Shown one piece after another: positions 1 to 8,126 of a stretch of DNA of 18,408 nt (position 1 is its first letter; each line of letters opens with the position of its first letter). The position numbers were made by a program, and so were the translations under genes. This DNA comes from Cyclobacteriaceae bacterium. Its GTDB lineage: Bacteria; Bacteroidota; Bacteroidia; Cytophagales; Cyclobacteriaceae. Under the pieces are notes generated by a model that ran no database searches, was not told where the DNA came from, and saw nothing but the letters and a program-made list of their open reading frames with translations. The stretch covers positions 1 through 18,408 of the forward strand of contig JABFSY010000196.1 in assembly GCA_013140395.1 (NCBI GenBank). The letters run 5' to 3'.

Positions 1-252
1 GGTCAGGCGCCCTTAATCATTCAAAATGCGGCACCTTCTTGTGGTTGCACCGTTCCAGATTGGACAAAGACGCCAATTCCTGTGGGGGGTGAGGGTTTCG
101 TAAAAGCGGAATTTGACACAAAGGGAAAGCCTGGCATCAACAATAAGACCATTACAGTGACAGCTAATACCTGGCCAAAAACCACTACTCTAAAATTCAA
201 GGCAATGGTTACCGCGAAGCCAGACGGAGCTAACGGCCCAACCGCGCAGTAA
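1..252 (+). CDS. DUF1573 domain protein, C-terminal part (5' end outside window)
   Basis: Frame 1 is open from the first base and ends with TAA at 250-252, giving 83 residues with no start codon needed inside the window, so the gene begins upstream. The visible part contains the Cys-Gly-Cys segment (PSCGCTVPDW) followed by Gly-rich turns and alternating beta-strand-like sequence. That is characteristic of the DUF1573 immunoglobulin-like fold, common in secreted or periplasmic Bacteroidota proteins. Function is unknown for the family; periplasmic or cell-surface location is inferred from family knowledge because the signal peptide is not in view. It precedes yajC, an arrangement frequently seen in Bacteroidota, but a hairpin terminator separates the two. 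The stop codon lies inside a 16-base perfect palindrome (250-265). Confidence 0.8.
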   Translation, partial: GQAPLIIQNAAPSCGCTVPDWTKTPIPVGGEGFVKAEFDTKGKPGINNKTITVTANTWPKTTTLKFKAMVTAKPDGANGPTAQ

Positions 253-286
253 GATCTAGATCTTAGAAAAAATCGAATCATTGTTT

Positions 287-320
287 CATCCCAAGCCTAA
301 TGGTTTGGGATGTTCTTTTT
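287..320 (+). terminator. Rho-independent terminator after the DUF1573 gene
   Basis: An 11-bp stem pairs 287-297 (catcccaagcc) with 302-312 (ggtttgggatg), with one G-U pair and a 4-base loop. The T-rich tract ttcttttt follows at 313-320. It lies 34 bases after the DUF1573 stop and before yajC, so yajC probably has its own promoter in 321-436, although I see no convincing consensus promoter there. Confidence 0.8.
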
Positions 321-436
321 AAGGGATAACTTGCACCAAAATATTTTCAAACCGATCAGTTGGTGGCGAAAATTTTGTTTCGTTGTACGATACCAAGTTC
401 TTGCCCGTCAATTTGACATTAAAAAATTATTAACAA

Positions 437-745
437 ATGAACTCAATTTTATTACAGGCTGGCCCGGGTGGAGCTTACACACAAATTATTTTGATGGTGG
501 CAATTGTGGGGATCTTTTATTTCTTTATGATCAGACCCCAACAAAAAAAGGCCAAAGACCAGAAGAAATTTACCGAAGAAATTAAGAAAGGTGATTATGT
601 AGTCACTATTGGCGGTGCTCACGGCCGCGTGGCAGAATTAGAAGGCGACACGTTTATCCTTGAGGTTGAGCGTGGAGGAAGGATTAAGTTCTCTAAGTCG
701 GCCATTTCAATGGAGTCGACCAAGGCCGAAGCGGCCAAGAACTAG
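437..745 (+). CDS. yajC: Preprotein translocase accessory subunit YajC
   Basis: This is a 102-residue protein, the usual size for YajC, the small inner-membrane subunit that associates with SecDF and the SecYEG translocon. One hydrophobic N-terminal helix (about residues 15-33) ends in the family signature FFMIRPQQKK. A soluble domain follows with the conserved KKGDYVVTIGGAHGRV segment. The ATG at 437 puts the transmembrane helix near the N-terminus, as expected; an overlapping longer frame from 310 is a shadow. The gene is flanked by terminators on both sides, suggesting monocistronic transcription. The following genes for a YbbR-domain protein and CoaE belong to a cluster often conserved in Bacteroidota. 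Confidence 0.95.
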   Translation: MNSILLQAGPGGAYTQIILMVAIVGIFYFFMIRPQQKKAKDQKKFTEEIKKGDYVVTIGGAHGRVAELEGDTFILEVERGGRIKFSKSAISMESTKAEAAKN

Positions 746-750
746 ATTCC

Positions 751-788
751 GAAAAAGTGTCTCCTAATTTATGGGAAACACTTTTTTT
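751..788 (+). terminator. Rho-independent terminator after yajC
   Basis: A stem pairs 752-764 (aaaaagtgtctcc) with 774-786, with a single C/A mismatch and a 9-base loop, and runs into a seven-T tract at 782-788. It starts six bases after the yajC stop. The A-rich left arm could also let it work weakly in the reverse direction. Confidence 0.65.
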
Positions 789-852
789 AGAAGTCAATTT
801 GAAAAGATGGACCTCAAACCAGGCACTCTAATAATCCGTACCTTTACAAGGC

Positions 853-1788
853 ATGAGTTTTTTTCGGGTTTTAGGCAATTTATTGAGGTTTGACCGAGCC
901 AACTGGAAGGCCATTGTACTCTGCGTTTTAGCCGCTAGTGTTTTTTGGCTTTTCAACGCTTTCAACAAGAAGCACGTTGCTACAATTGAGTTCCCGCTTC
1001 GTTTTGAATACGATCAGGGAAAATTCATTCCAATAGACGAGCTGCCGGAACGTATTGGAATCAACGTCAGCGGAAACGGCTGGGATCTTTTTCGGAATCA
1101 GTTTGGATTAAAGTTATCCGTGTTGGTCATACCTCTAGATCGACCTTTAGAGACAACGAAAATAGTAAGCGCTTCTTTAGTACCTCTGTTACAGCCTCAG
1201 CTAGAAAAACTCACTATCAACTTCTTGGTTTCGGATACACTCCGACTTCATATTGATGAAAAAGATTTTCACAAATTCAAGGTCAATCCGGATTTCAGTG
1301 AATTTACTTTTGAAGACGGATTTGGCAGAGTAAGTCCGGTAGTTATCCTCCCTGACTCTGTTGTTTTAGAAGGACCTAAGAGTATACTTCACCAGATACC
1401 TGATTTTGTTTCAATAATGATTCAAGGAGAGTCAATGAGTCAGAGTGTTTCTGAACAAGTGAACATTGTTATGGAAAGACAAAACATTGTTGTTGAACCT
1501 GCCAGCGTCAAGATAATGTTTGAAGTGGGGCGAGTGATCGATTTTAAAGCCACCTTGAAATTGACCAGCAAAATGAAAACCCTTCCAAGTGATAGCATCG
1601 ATGCTTGGTTTCGCATTCCCGCCAAACGGGAGGAAGAATTCAAAAACCTCCTTGCGGAGATCACTGCAGTCGTGCCCGTTCAAACCCCAGACCAGGATGG
1701 TGTGGTGAAACCAACGATTCGAAACAGTCCTGTCTACGCTGAACTAATCCGAATTGACACGGTTCGGATCAAAATCCCTCAGAGATGA
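853..1788 (+). CDS. YbbR-like domain-containing membrane-anchored protein
   Basis: The 311-residue protein has one N-terminal transmembrane segment (about residues 20-37, AIVLCVLAASVFWLF) followed by a long beta-rich extracytoplasmic part. The arrangement resembles CdaR/YbbR proteins: a single anchor and repeated YbbR modules, here about residues 40-130 and 135-225 with a further weak module to the end. In Firmicutes CdaR regulates the diadenylate cyclase CdaA; no cdaA is visible here, so that role should not be transferred. The stop overlaps the coaE start (ATGA, 1785-1788), so the two genes are probably translationally coupled. The gene lies between yajC and coaE, a linkage frequent in Bacteroidota. 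Assignment rests on overall architecture and context, as YbbR modules are divergent in sequence. Confidence 0.75.
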   Translation: MSFFRVLGNLLRFDRANWKAIVLCVLAASVFWLFNAFNKKHVATIEFPLRFEYDQGKFIPIDELPERIGINVSGNGWDLFRNQFGLKLSVLVIPLDRPLETTKIVSASLVPLLQPQLEKLTINFLVSDTLRLHIDEKDFHKFKVNPDFSEFTFEDGFGRVSPVVILPDSVVLEGPKSILHQIPDFVSIMIQGESMSQSVSEQVNIVMERQNIVVEPASVKIMFEVGRVIDFKATLKLTSKMKTLPSDSIDAWFRIPAKREEEFKNLLAEITAVVPVQTPDQDGVVKPTIRNSPVYAELIRIDTVRIKIPQR

Positions 1789-2390
1789 GATCAAAAACTT
1801 TCCAAGTTGGGATTACCGGTGGCATTGGTTCGGGGAAGAGTGTCATTTGCAAGATATTTACTTGCCTGGGAGTGCCGGTTTATGACGCAGATAGCCGAGC
1901 GAAAAGTATAATGACCACTGACGGAATACTCATCGAACAAATCAAAAAAGAATTTGGAGATTTGGCCTATCTACCAGATGGTAGTCTGGATAGAGAATAC
2001 CTAAGCCGAGTAATTTTTGAGAACCAAGAAAAGAGAACTCTTCTCAATCAAATGGTTCATCCCAGAGTAGCAGCAGATACAGATCGTTGGCTTGATCAAA
2101 ATCGAGAAGCCTCCTATGTGGTAAGAGAGGCTGCGTTGTTGATTGAGTCGGGTGCTTACCTGAGGGTCGATAAAGTGATACTGGTAACAGCTCCAGAAGA
2201 ATTGAGAATCAAACGGGTCCTCGCGAGAGATCCGCATCGATTGAAGGAGGAAGTTATAAAGATCATTGCCACTCAACTGCCTGAAGAAGAAAAGAAAAAG
2301 AAAGCAGATATAGTGGTTCACAACGATGAGACCCAATTGCTCGTCCCTCAGATTTGGCAATTACATAACCAACTTTTAAAACTGAACTAA
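1785..2390 (+). CDS. coaE: Dephospho-CoA kinase
   Basis: CoaE phosphorylates the 3'-hydroxyl of dephospho-CoA with ATP, the final step of coenzyme A synthesis, in the cytoplasm. The 201-residue product has the usual length. A P-loop (GITGGIGSGKS) occupies residues 9-19, followed by the substrate-site segment VYDADSRAK (residues 32-40). The lid/NMP-kinase-type region near VTAPEELRIKRVLARD includes the arginines expected for ATP binding. The start ATG overlaps the stop of the YbbR gene by four bases, suggesting coupling. An AT-rich inverted repeat (aactaaat at 2385-2392 and atttagtt at 2406-2413) spans the stop but lacks a T tract, so I do not call it a terminator. Confidence 0.95.
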   Translation: MRSKTFQVGITGGIGSGKSVICKIFTCLGVPVYDADSRAKSIMTTDGILIEQIKKEFGDLAYLPDGSLDREYLSRVIFENQEKRTLLNQMVHPRVAADTDRWLDQNREASYVVREAALLIESGAYLRVDKVILVTAPEELRIKRVLARDPHRLKEEVIKIIATQLPEEEKKKKADIVVHNDETQLLVPQIWQLHNQLLKLN

Positions 2391-2411
2391 ATTTACTCTT
2401 TAACCATTTAG

Positions 2412-2448
2412 TTGTTGAATGAAAAGGAACGCAGCAGAATACATTTTG
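2412..2448 (+). promoter_or_regulatory. Possible promoter of the RND efflux operon
   Basis: In the 97-base gap between coaE and the efflux adaptor, TACATTTTG (2440-2448) resembles the Bacteroidota -7 element TAnnTTTG with one extra T. TTG at 2415-2417 lies 22 bases upstream, within the usual -33 spacing. The match is imperfect and no transcription evidence is available. Confidence 0.3.
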
Positions 2449-2487
2449 CGAAATTTTTAACACATATCATTTAGAAATAGTCAACCC

Positions 2488-3567
2488 GTGAAAAAGACAC
2501 TACTTACCACCTCCATTGTTTTGGTGGTTATTTTTTTGATTGCCCTTCCGAAGCTAGGATGGTTTAAGTCAAGCTCGTCACCAAAATCAACCAATATGGC
2601 CGCTGGCTCAAAACCAAAACTTTTGGTGGAGGCATTGGTTATTCAAGCTTCAAAACTGGACAATAAGTTGGTGGTGACCGGATCGGTGCTTCCGAATGAA
2701 TCACTAGAATTAAAGAGCGAGTCGTCTGGAAAAATTGTAAGCATTTCTTTCCAGGAAGGAAAACCAGTAGTTAAAGGGAGCCTGTTATTGGAGATAAATA
2801 ACGATGATCTGGAGGCGCAATTACAAAAGCAAAAACACAATCAGAAGTTGAATCAGGACAACGAATTTCGCCAACGTAAATTGCTTGAGAAAGATGCCAT
2901 CAGTCAGGAGGAATATGACAACGCATTGAACCGGTTGAATACGACCGTCTCTGATATTCAAATACTTGAAGCACAGTTGGAGAAGACGCGAATCAAGGCT
3001 CCATTTGACGGAGTGATCGGACTTCGTTATGTGAGTTTGGGGGCATATATTTCACCGAGCACTGTAGTGGCAACCCTCTACAACATTTCTCCTGCGAAAA
3101 TTGAGTTCGCCATTCCCGCCCGCTATAGCTCGCAAGTAAAAGCGGGTGAAAGGATTTTTTGCCGGGTAGAGAACGACTTAAGGATATACAAAGGTGTAGT
3201 ATATGCAATAGAACCAAGAATCGACCAAGAGACCCGGACCTTAAAAATTAGAGCACAAGCAGAAAACAAAAGCGGCAATTTGTTGCCGGGCCAGTTCGTG
3301 AAAGTTGAATTGATTCTCGAATCTCTTCCGAATGCATTACTAGTTCCCACTGAGGCAGTGATACCTGACCAGGGCGGAAAAAAGGTATTTATTGCTGATC
3401 GAGGTACGGCAAAGGAAGTTAGAATTGAAACGGGTATCCGAACAGAAAATTCGTTAGAGGTTTTGTCCGGGTTAAAGGCTGGGGATACATTATTAACCAC
3501 GGGGATACTTCAGCTTCGCCAGGGAATCGACATTGAAGTGAGCAAAATTCAAAACGCGAAACAGTAA
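2488..3567 (+). CDS. RND efflux periplasmic adaptor (membrane fusion protein, HlyD/AcrA family)
   Basis: The 359-residue protein bridges an inner-membrane RND pump and an outer-membrane channel. An N-terminal hydrophobic signal/anchor (residues 5-20) is followed by the first half of a lipoyl-like domain (about 65-110, with SSGKIVSISFQEGKPV). A relatively short coiled-coil hairpin comes next (about 110-165, rich in Gln, Lys and Leu), then the second lipoyl half (RIKAPFDGVIG), a beta-barrel, and a membrane-proximal domain. It starts with GTG at 2488. The N-terminal segment has no lipobox cysteine, so it is probably anchored by the helix rather than by lipid. The permease gene follows after 12 bases and the TolC-like gene after that, forming a complete tripartite set. 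The substrate cannot be told from sequence, and no local TetR-type regulator is present. Confidence 0.93.
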   Translation: MKKTLLTTSIVLVVIFLIALPKLGWFKSSSSPKSTNMAAGSKPKLLVEALVIQASKLDNKLVVTGSVLPNESLELKSESSGKIVSISFQEGKPVVKGSLLLEINNDDLEAQLQKQKHNQKLNQDNEFRQRKLLEKDAISQEEYDNALNRLNTTVSDIQILEAQLEKTRIKAPFDGVIGLRYVSLGAYISPSTVVATLYNISPAKIEFAIPARYSSQVKAGERIFCRVENDLRIYKGVVYAIEPRIDQETRTLKIRAQAENKSGNLLPGQFVKVELILESLPNALLVPTEAVIPDQGGKKVFIADRGTAKEVRIETGIRTENSLEVLSGLKAGDTLLTTGILQLRQGIDIEVSKIQNAKQ

Positions 3568-3579
3568 AATGAGTTAGCA

Positions 3580-6500
3580 ATGGCAAGCCTTTCTACCACT
3601 AGTATCAACCGACCCGTTTTAGCGATTGTGATGTCGTTGGCTATTATTCTATTGGGAGTAATTGGCTTTTCATTCCTCGGTGTGCGAGAGTTTCCTAGTG
3701 TGGATCCTCCGGTAGTAACCGTTCAGACCAGTTATATTGGAGCGAATGCAGATGTTATTGAATCTCAAATTACCGAACCACTCGAGGATGCGGTTAACGG
3801 GGTACCCGGTATTCGAACGCTAACATCAGTGAGCCGTGAGGGCCGAAGTAGCATTACCGTTGAGTTTGAATTAGGTGTGAACATCGAAGCCGCAGCGAAT
3901 GACGTGCGTGATAAAGTGTCGGGTGCTCTTAATCGATTGCCACAAGATGTTGACCCCCCCGTTGTCGAAAAAGCAGACGCAGATTCCAGCCCAATTATTT
4001 TTCTTACGGTGCGAAGCGATAAGCGAAATCTATTAGAAACTTCCCGAATAGCTGAGGTTTTGTTTAAAGAACGAATTCAAACAATTCCTGGTGTGAGCTC
4101 TGTGCAAATATGGGGTCAGCAACGATACTCAATGCGGCTGTGGATGGATCCCATCAAATTGGCCTCCTTAAAGTTAGCCCCTTCCGATGTGCTACAGGCA
4201 TTGAATCGAGAAAATGTGGAGTTGCCATCTGGTCGTGTAGAGGGACAGAATACTGAGCTGACCGTTCGCACCATGGGGCGCTTAAACACTGAAGAAGACT
4301 TTAACAACCTGATTATTAAAGAGCAAGGTGACAATGTTGTTCGCTTAAGTGATATTGGCTACGCCAAGTTGGGTGCAGAAAATGAACGGACTATTTTACG
4401 AAGAGATGGCATTCCTGGCTGTGCACTTGCCATAGTAGCTCAACCCGGAGCAAACAATATTGATATTGCTGATAGACTCTATAAAAAACTAGATCAGATC
4501 ACGCGCGATTTGCCGCCCGATGTTAGTTACCAAATGAGTTATGATTCCACTAAGTATATTCGGGCTTCTATCTTTGAAGTGGGCGAGACCATACTAATTG
4601 CTTTCTTCCTCGTGCTTTCCATCATTTTTATTTTCTTGCGAGATTGGCGGACGACCGTTATACCTATTGCCACTATTCCGATCTCCCTCATTGGATCGTT
4701 CTTTGTGATGTACTTATTGGGGTTCACCATTAATGTATTGACCTTACTGGGAATTGTGCTTGCAATTGGTATCGTGGTTGATGACGCTATTGTCGTGCTG
4801 GAAAACATTTATGTGAAGGTGGAACAAGGCGAAAATCCAGAAGAAGCCGCGCGTAAGGGATCAACTGAAATTTATTTCGCAGTCATTTCAACTACGGTAT
4901 CTGTGGTGGCTGTTTTTCTGCCTGTTATTTTCTTGCAAGGACTTACCGGCCGGTTGTTCCGTGAGTTTGGGTTGGTTGTGGCAAGTGCTGTTGCGATTTC
5001 AGCTTTTGTTTCACTCACTCTTACACCCATGATGAGTTCAAAAATTCTAAAACGCAGAGCTGTGCAGCCTTGGTTGTATCGAAAGACAGAGCCGTTTTTC
5101 AATAGACTTACGGATGGCTATGCATCTGCTCTAGATGGATTTATGAGACGCAGATGGCTGGGTTTTGTAGTTATTGTGTTGTCCGGGGCGGTCATTTATT
5201 TTCTTGGAACATCTACACCGTCCGAACTATCTCCGTTAGAAGATCGAAGTGAATTCCGATTGCAAGCACAAGCACAAGAGGGTGCCACTTTTGAGTACAT
5301 GGATCGGAACGTTAAAGAGCTTACACAATTTATCAGCGAAGAGGTACCTGAGCGAAGCGGAATGGTAAGCGTTACCGCTCCCGGGTTCGGAAGTGCCGGG
5401 GTCAATTCAGGCTTTGTTCGGGTTATCCTAAAAGATCCAAAGGATAGAAATAGAACCCAGCAACAAATTGTAGACGATATTACTGGCAAGGTCAGAAAAT
5501 ACTCAAGTGTGAGAACCTTTACAACACAGGCGCAAACCATTGGAGATCGAAGAGGCGGATTCCCGCTTCAATTTGTTATTCAGGCAGCTGATATTGAAAA
5601 GTTGAAAAAAGTATTGCCACAATTTATGTTGAAAGCATCAGCAAGTCCGCTTTTTTCTTTCGTGGATCTCGATCTAAAATTCAACAAACCGGAAATCAGC
5701 ATTACGATTGATCGCGACAAAGCCAGAAACCTTGGTGTGAATGTGTTGGATATTTCGCAAACACTTCAACTTGGGTTAAGTGGCTCCCGTTTTGGAAATT
5801 TTATTATGGACGGAAAGCAATATCAGATCATTGGGCAAGTAGAGCGCGCAAATCGCAATGAGCCATTAGATCTAAAAACACTTTACGTGAAAAACAAAAG
5901 AGGTGATTTGATACAACTGGATAACCTCGTCACATTTGAGGAGCGCAGCAGCCCACCACAACTGTTCCGTTTCAATCGGTATTCTTCCGCAAAAGTGCAA
6001 GCTCAATTGGCAAAAGGCGTTGCCTTGGGCGATGGCATCAAAGAAATGCAAAAAATTGCTGACGAAGTGTTGGATGAAAGTTACACCACTAGTTTGGATG
6101 GAGCCTCGCGAGAGTTTGCGGAAAGTTCTTCTAGTATTTATCTCGCATTCTTGATTGCACTGGCGATTATCTATTTGATTTTAGCAGGCCAATTTGAGAG
6201 CTTCAAAGATCCGCTGGTGATTATGTTTACCGTGCCATTGGCCCTAGCAGGTGCACTCATATCACTCTGGTATTTTAATCAAACGCTTAATGTATTTAGT
6301 CAAATAGGAATTATTATGTTGATTGGCCTGGTGACGAAAAACGGAATTTTGATTGTAGAGTTCGCTAACCAGCGGAAAGAGCAGGGCTTGGCAGTGCTCG
6401 ATGCTGTGAAGGAAGCAGCAGCTTCTCGCTTTCGCCCCATCGTTATGACGAGTCTCTCTACGATTCTGGGCATATTGCCTATTGCCTTGGCTCTGGGAGC

Positions 6501-6636
6501 GGGTTCAGAAAGCCGCGTGTCAATGGGTATTGCCGTAATTGGCGGAATGTTATTTGCCACCGTTCTCACTTTGTTTGTTATACCAGCCATCTATTCGTAT
6601 TTAAGTAGTAAGCACGCGCATGTTTCAGTTAAATAA
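3580..6636 (+). CDS. RND family efflux permease (AcrB/MexB-like, proton-driven)
   Basis: At 1018 residues this is a full-length hydrophobe/amphiphile-type RND transporter. It has an N-terminal transmembrane helix (about 12-33), a large periplasmic porter loop (34-335), helices 2-6 (about 336-490), a second loop and the C-terminal helices. The proton-relay aspartate pair in the TM4 segment IGIVVDDAIV is at residues 401-402, and the TM10 lysine (GLVTKNGIL) is near residue 920. Both are the functional residues of drug/proton antiporters, so it should be active rather than a degenerate copy. ATG 3580 places the first helix near the N-terminus as in AcrB. The gene follows the adaptor by 12 bases. 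Its last 17 bases overlap the longest possible tolC-like frame. Substrate specificity is not predictable here. Confidence 0.95.
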   Translation: MASLSTTSINRPVLAIVMSLAIILLGVIGFSFLGVREFPSVDPPVVTVQTSYIGANADVIESQITEPLEDAVNGVPGIRTLTSVSREGRSSITVEFELGVNIEAAANDVRDKVSGALNRLPQDVDPPVVEKADADSSPIIFLTVRSDKRNLLETSRIAEVLFKERIQTIPGVSSVQIWGQQRYSMRLWMDPIKLASLKLAPSDVLQALNRENVELPSGRVEGQNTELTVRTMGRLNTEEDFNNLIIKEQGDNVVRLSDIGYAKLGAENERTILRRDGIPGCALAIVAQPGANNIDIADRLYKKLDQITRDLPPDVSYQMSYDSTKYIRASIFEVGETILIAFFLVLSIIFIFLRDWRTTVIPIATIPISLIGSFFVMYLLGFTINVLTLLGIVLAIGIVVDDAIVVLENIYVKVEQGENPEEAARKGSTEIYFAVISTTVSVVAVFLPVIFLQGLTGRLFREFGLVVASAVAISAFVSLTLTPMMSSKILKRRAVQPWLYRKTEPFFNRLTDGYASALDGFMRRRWLGFVVIVLSGAVIYFLGTSTPSELSPLEDRSEFRLQAQAQEGATFEYMDRNVKELTQFISEEVPERSGMVSVTAPGFGSAGVNSGFVRVILKDPKDRNRTQQQIVDDITGKVRKYSSVRTFTTQAQTIGDRRGGFPLQFVIQAADIEKLKKVLPQFMLKASASPLFSFVDLDLKFNKPEISITIDRDKARNLGVNVLDISQTLQLGLSGSRFGNFIMDGKQYQIIGQVERANRNEPLDLKTLYVKNKRGDLIQLDNLVTFEERSSPPQLFRFNRYSSAKVQAQLAKGVALGDGIKEMQKIADEVLDESYTTSLDGASREFAESSSSIYLAFLIALAIIYLILAGQFESFKDPLVIMFTVPLALAGALISLWYFNQTLNVFSQIGIIMLIGLVTKNGILIVEFANQRKEQGLAVLDAVKEAAASRFRPIVMTSLSTILGILPIALALGAGSESRVSMGIAVIGGMLFATVLTLFVIPAIYSYLSSKHAHVSVK

Positions 6637-8125
6637 AATCAAGGCCGCGGTTTGTAGGCTGCAAGCCAAAAGCTTCATGCTACAGGCTTTTAGCCTTCAG
6701 TGTATAATACCTCATAGCTCTAGAGTAATGATGGTCACCTCAGTGCTTGTAGCCTTCTCTACCTTACAAGCTCAAGATACTCTGAGTCTTGCTCGGGCAG
6801 TACAAATCGGATTACAGAATAATTTTGGCGTACAAATTCAAAAGCTAAATGTAGAGGCCGCTTCACTCAACAATACCTGGGGGCAGACTGGGCTGCTTCC
6901 AACAATTAGCTTGTCCGGTGGACAAAATAATAGTGTGGTCGAGCGCAAGCCTGCCAATCCTTTTGCTGTAGCTGGGCGAAATGTTTCAAACAATGTACTT
7001 GGGCAGCTGGATATTCAATTCACGCTGTTTGACGGGTTCGCAGTGTCGATTACGAAAAAACGGTTGGAGCAATTGGAAGCTCTAAGCAAGGGCAATGCAG
7101 CCTTTGTGATGGAAAACACCGTACAGTCGATCATATTGAGTTACTATCAGGCAGGTTTGGAAATGGAACGATTGCAGGTGTTGGTCAAAAATCGAGAGTA
7201 CTCAAAAGAGAGGTATGTGTATGTGAAGTTGAAAAAGAATCTTGGCTCTGCTATCTCGTTTGACGTATTGCAGGAGCAAAATAATTACCTCACCGATTCA
7301 GCCAACGTATTGCGACAAGAAATTGTAGTTAAGAATTCAGTTCGCAATTTGAACGTTTTACTAAATGAAGACATTAACAGGACCTATCAGTTTACAGATC
7401 CCCTGGAATTTGAAGAACAGGTTTATCAATACAATGATCTTAGAGCAAAGATGGTTCAGTCCAACACCAATCTCCGTAACCAGTTTGTTAGCCAGGAGTT
7501 GTTTCATAATGCGACCCGCAGTGCGCAGGCAAACTTGTCACCAACGTTGTTGTTGAATCTAGGTGGTACGGGTAGTTTAGATCAGTTAAATGCCAATTTT
7601 CGAACGAATACAGGTAATCAGATAGAAAATACAGTAGGGTTTGTCAATCGCGATGCCAATCAACCTGTCTACCTAAGTGTAAACGAAACAACATTTGCTC
7701 CTCTGACACAAACAGGTAATTCGTATGGAGGCTATGCAAACCTCTCTCTTAGGTTCACACTTTTTAATGGAGGTCAATTGAGGCGAACGATCGACAACGC
7801 ACAAATTCAGGAGAAGATCGCTAAGCTCACCACCGATCAACTTAAGCTTTCGTTGGAGAATAGTTTGTTGGCCACATTTGATTTGTACAACCTGAGAAGA
7901 CAATTGGTATCAATTGCTCAGACAAAGTTGCAAGCAGCAGAGTTGAACCTTGCACTTGCCAATGAACGCTACAAAAATGGGGCGCTTAGTGCCATTGATC
8001 TGCGAATTGTCCAGGAAAATTTTCGATCTTCTGCGCTCGAGAAAGTAGCTGCTATTTTTGACGGGCTTTCAAGCCGAATTGAGTTAGTTAGACTAACCGG
8101 TGGATTGGTGGATAACGTCCGTTGA
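6620..8125 (+). CDS. TolC-family outer-membrane efflux protein
   Basis: The product is the outer-membrane channel of the tripartite pump. After a signal peptide ending near TLQAQ (residues 49-53), the mature part has two OEP repeats. Each is rich in long alpha-helical heptads and begins with a segment like LSLARAVQIGLQNN; beta-strand segments such as IQFTLFDGF and LRFTLFNGG mark the porin part. The start is uncertain. The frame from ATG 6620 gives 501 residues but overlaps the permease by 17 bases and adds a low-complexity stretch (AVCRLQAKSFMLQAFSLQ). Alternative ATGs at 6677 (residue 20) and 6728 (residue 37) give a normal-length leader; 6728 leaves no basic residue before the hydrophobic core, so 6677 or 6620 cannot be excluded. 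The gene ends one base from the convergent scpA stop. Confidence 0.92.
   Translation: MFQLNKIKAAVCRLQAKSFMLQAFSLQCIIPHSSRVMMVTSVLVAFSTLQAQDTLSLARAVQIGLQNNFGVQIQKLNVEAASLNNTWGQTGLLPTISLSGGQNNSVVERKPANPFAVAGRNVSNNVLGQLDIQFTLFDGFAVSITKKRLEQLEALSKGNAAFVMENTVQSIILSYYQAGLEMERLQVLVKNREYSKERYVYVKLKKNLGSAISFDVLQEQNNYLTDSANVLRQEIVVKNSVRNLNVLLNEDINRTYQFTDPLEFEEQVYQYNDLRAKMVQSNTNLRNQFVSQELFHNATRSAQANLSPTLLLNLGGTGSLDQLNANFRTNTGNQIENTVGFVNRDANQPVYLSVNETTFAPLTQTGNSYGGYANLSLRFTLFNGGQLRRTIDNAQIQEKIAKLTTDQLKLSLENSLLATFDLYNLRRQLVSIAQTKLQAAELNLALANERYKNGALSAIDLRIVQENFRSSALEKVAAIFDGLSSRIELVRLTGGLVDNVR
6648..6700 (+). repeat. Imperfect repeat-like tract at the tolC-like 5' end
   Basis: The segment is built from the related words gtaggctgc, gcaagcc, gctacaggc and ttttagcc, partly arranged as an imperfect hairpin (agccaaaagct against ggcttttagcc). 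Such GCTGCAGG/AAGCTT-word tracts resemble dispersed intergenic repeats of Bacteroidota. Dispersion elsewhere in this genome cannot be tested from one window. Confidence 0.4.
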
Positions 8126-8126
8126 A

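Noticed and set aside
21..281. Minus-strand open frame across the DUF1573 3' end
   Set aside because: It overlaps a clear DUF1573 coding frame and the translated sequence shows no recognisable domain; it is an antisense shadow.
310..585. Plus-strand frame overlapping yajC
   Set aside because: It starts at the terminator tract and shares yajC DNA in another frame; the YajC frame has the family signature.
2385..2413. AT-rich inverted repeat after coaE as a terminator
   Set aside because: Arms are only eight A/T-rich bases with a 13-base loop and no following T tract, so stability is low.
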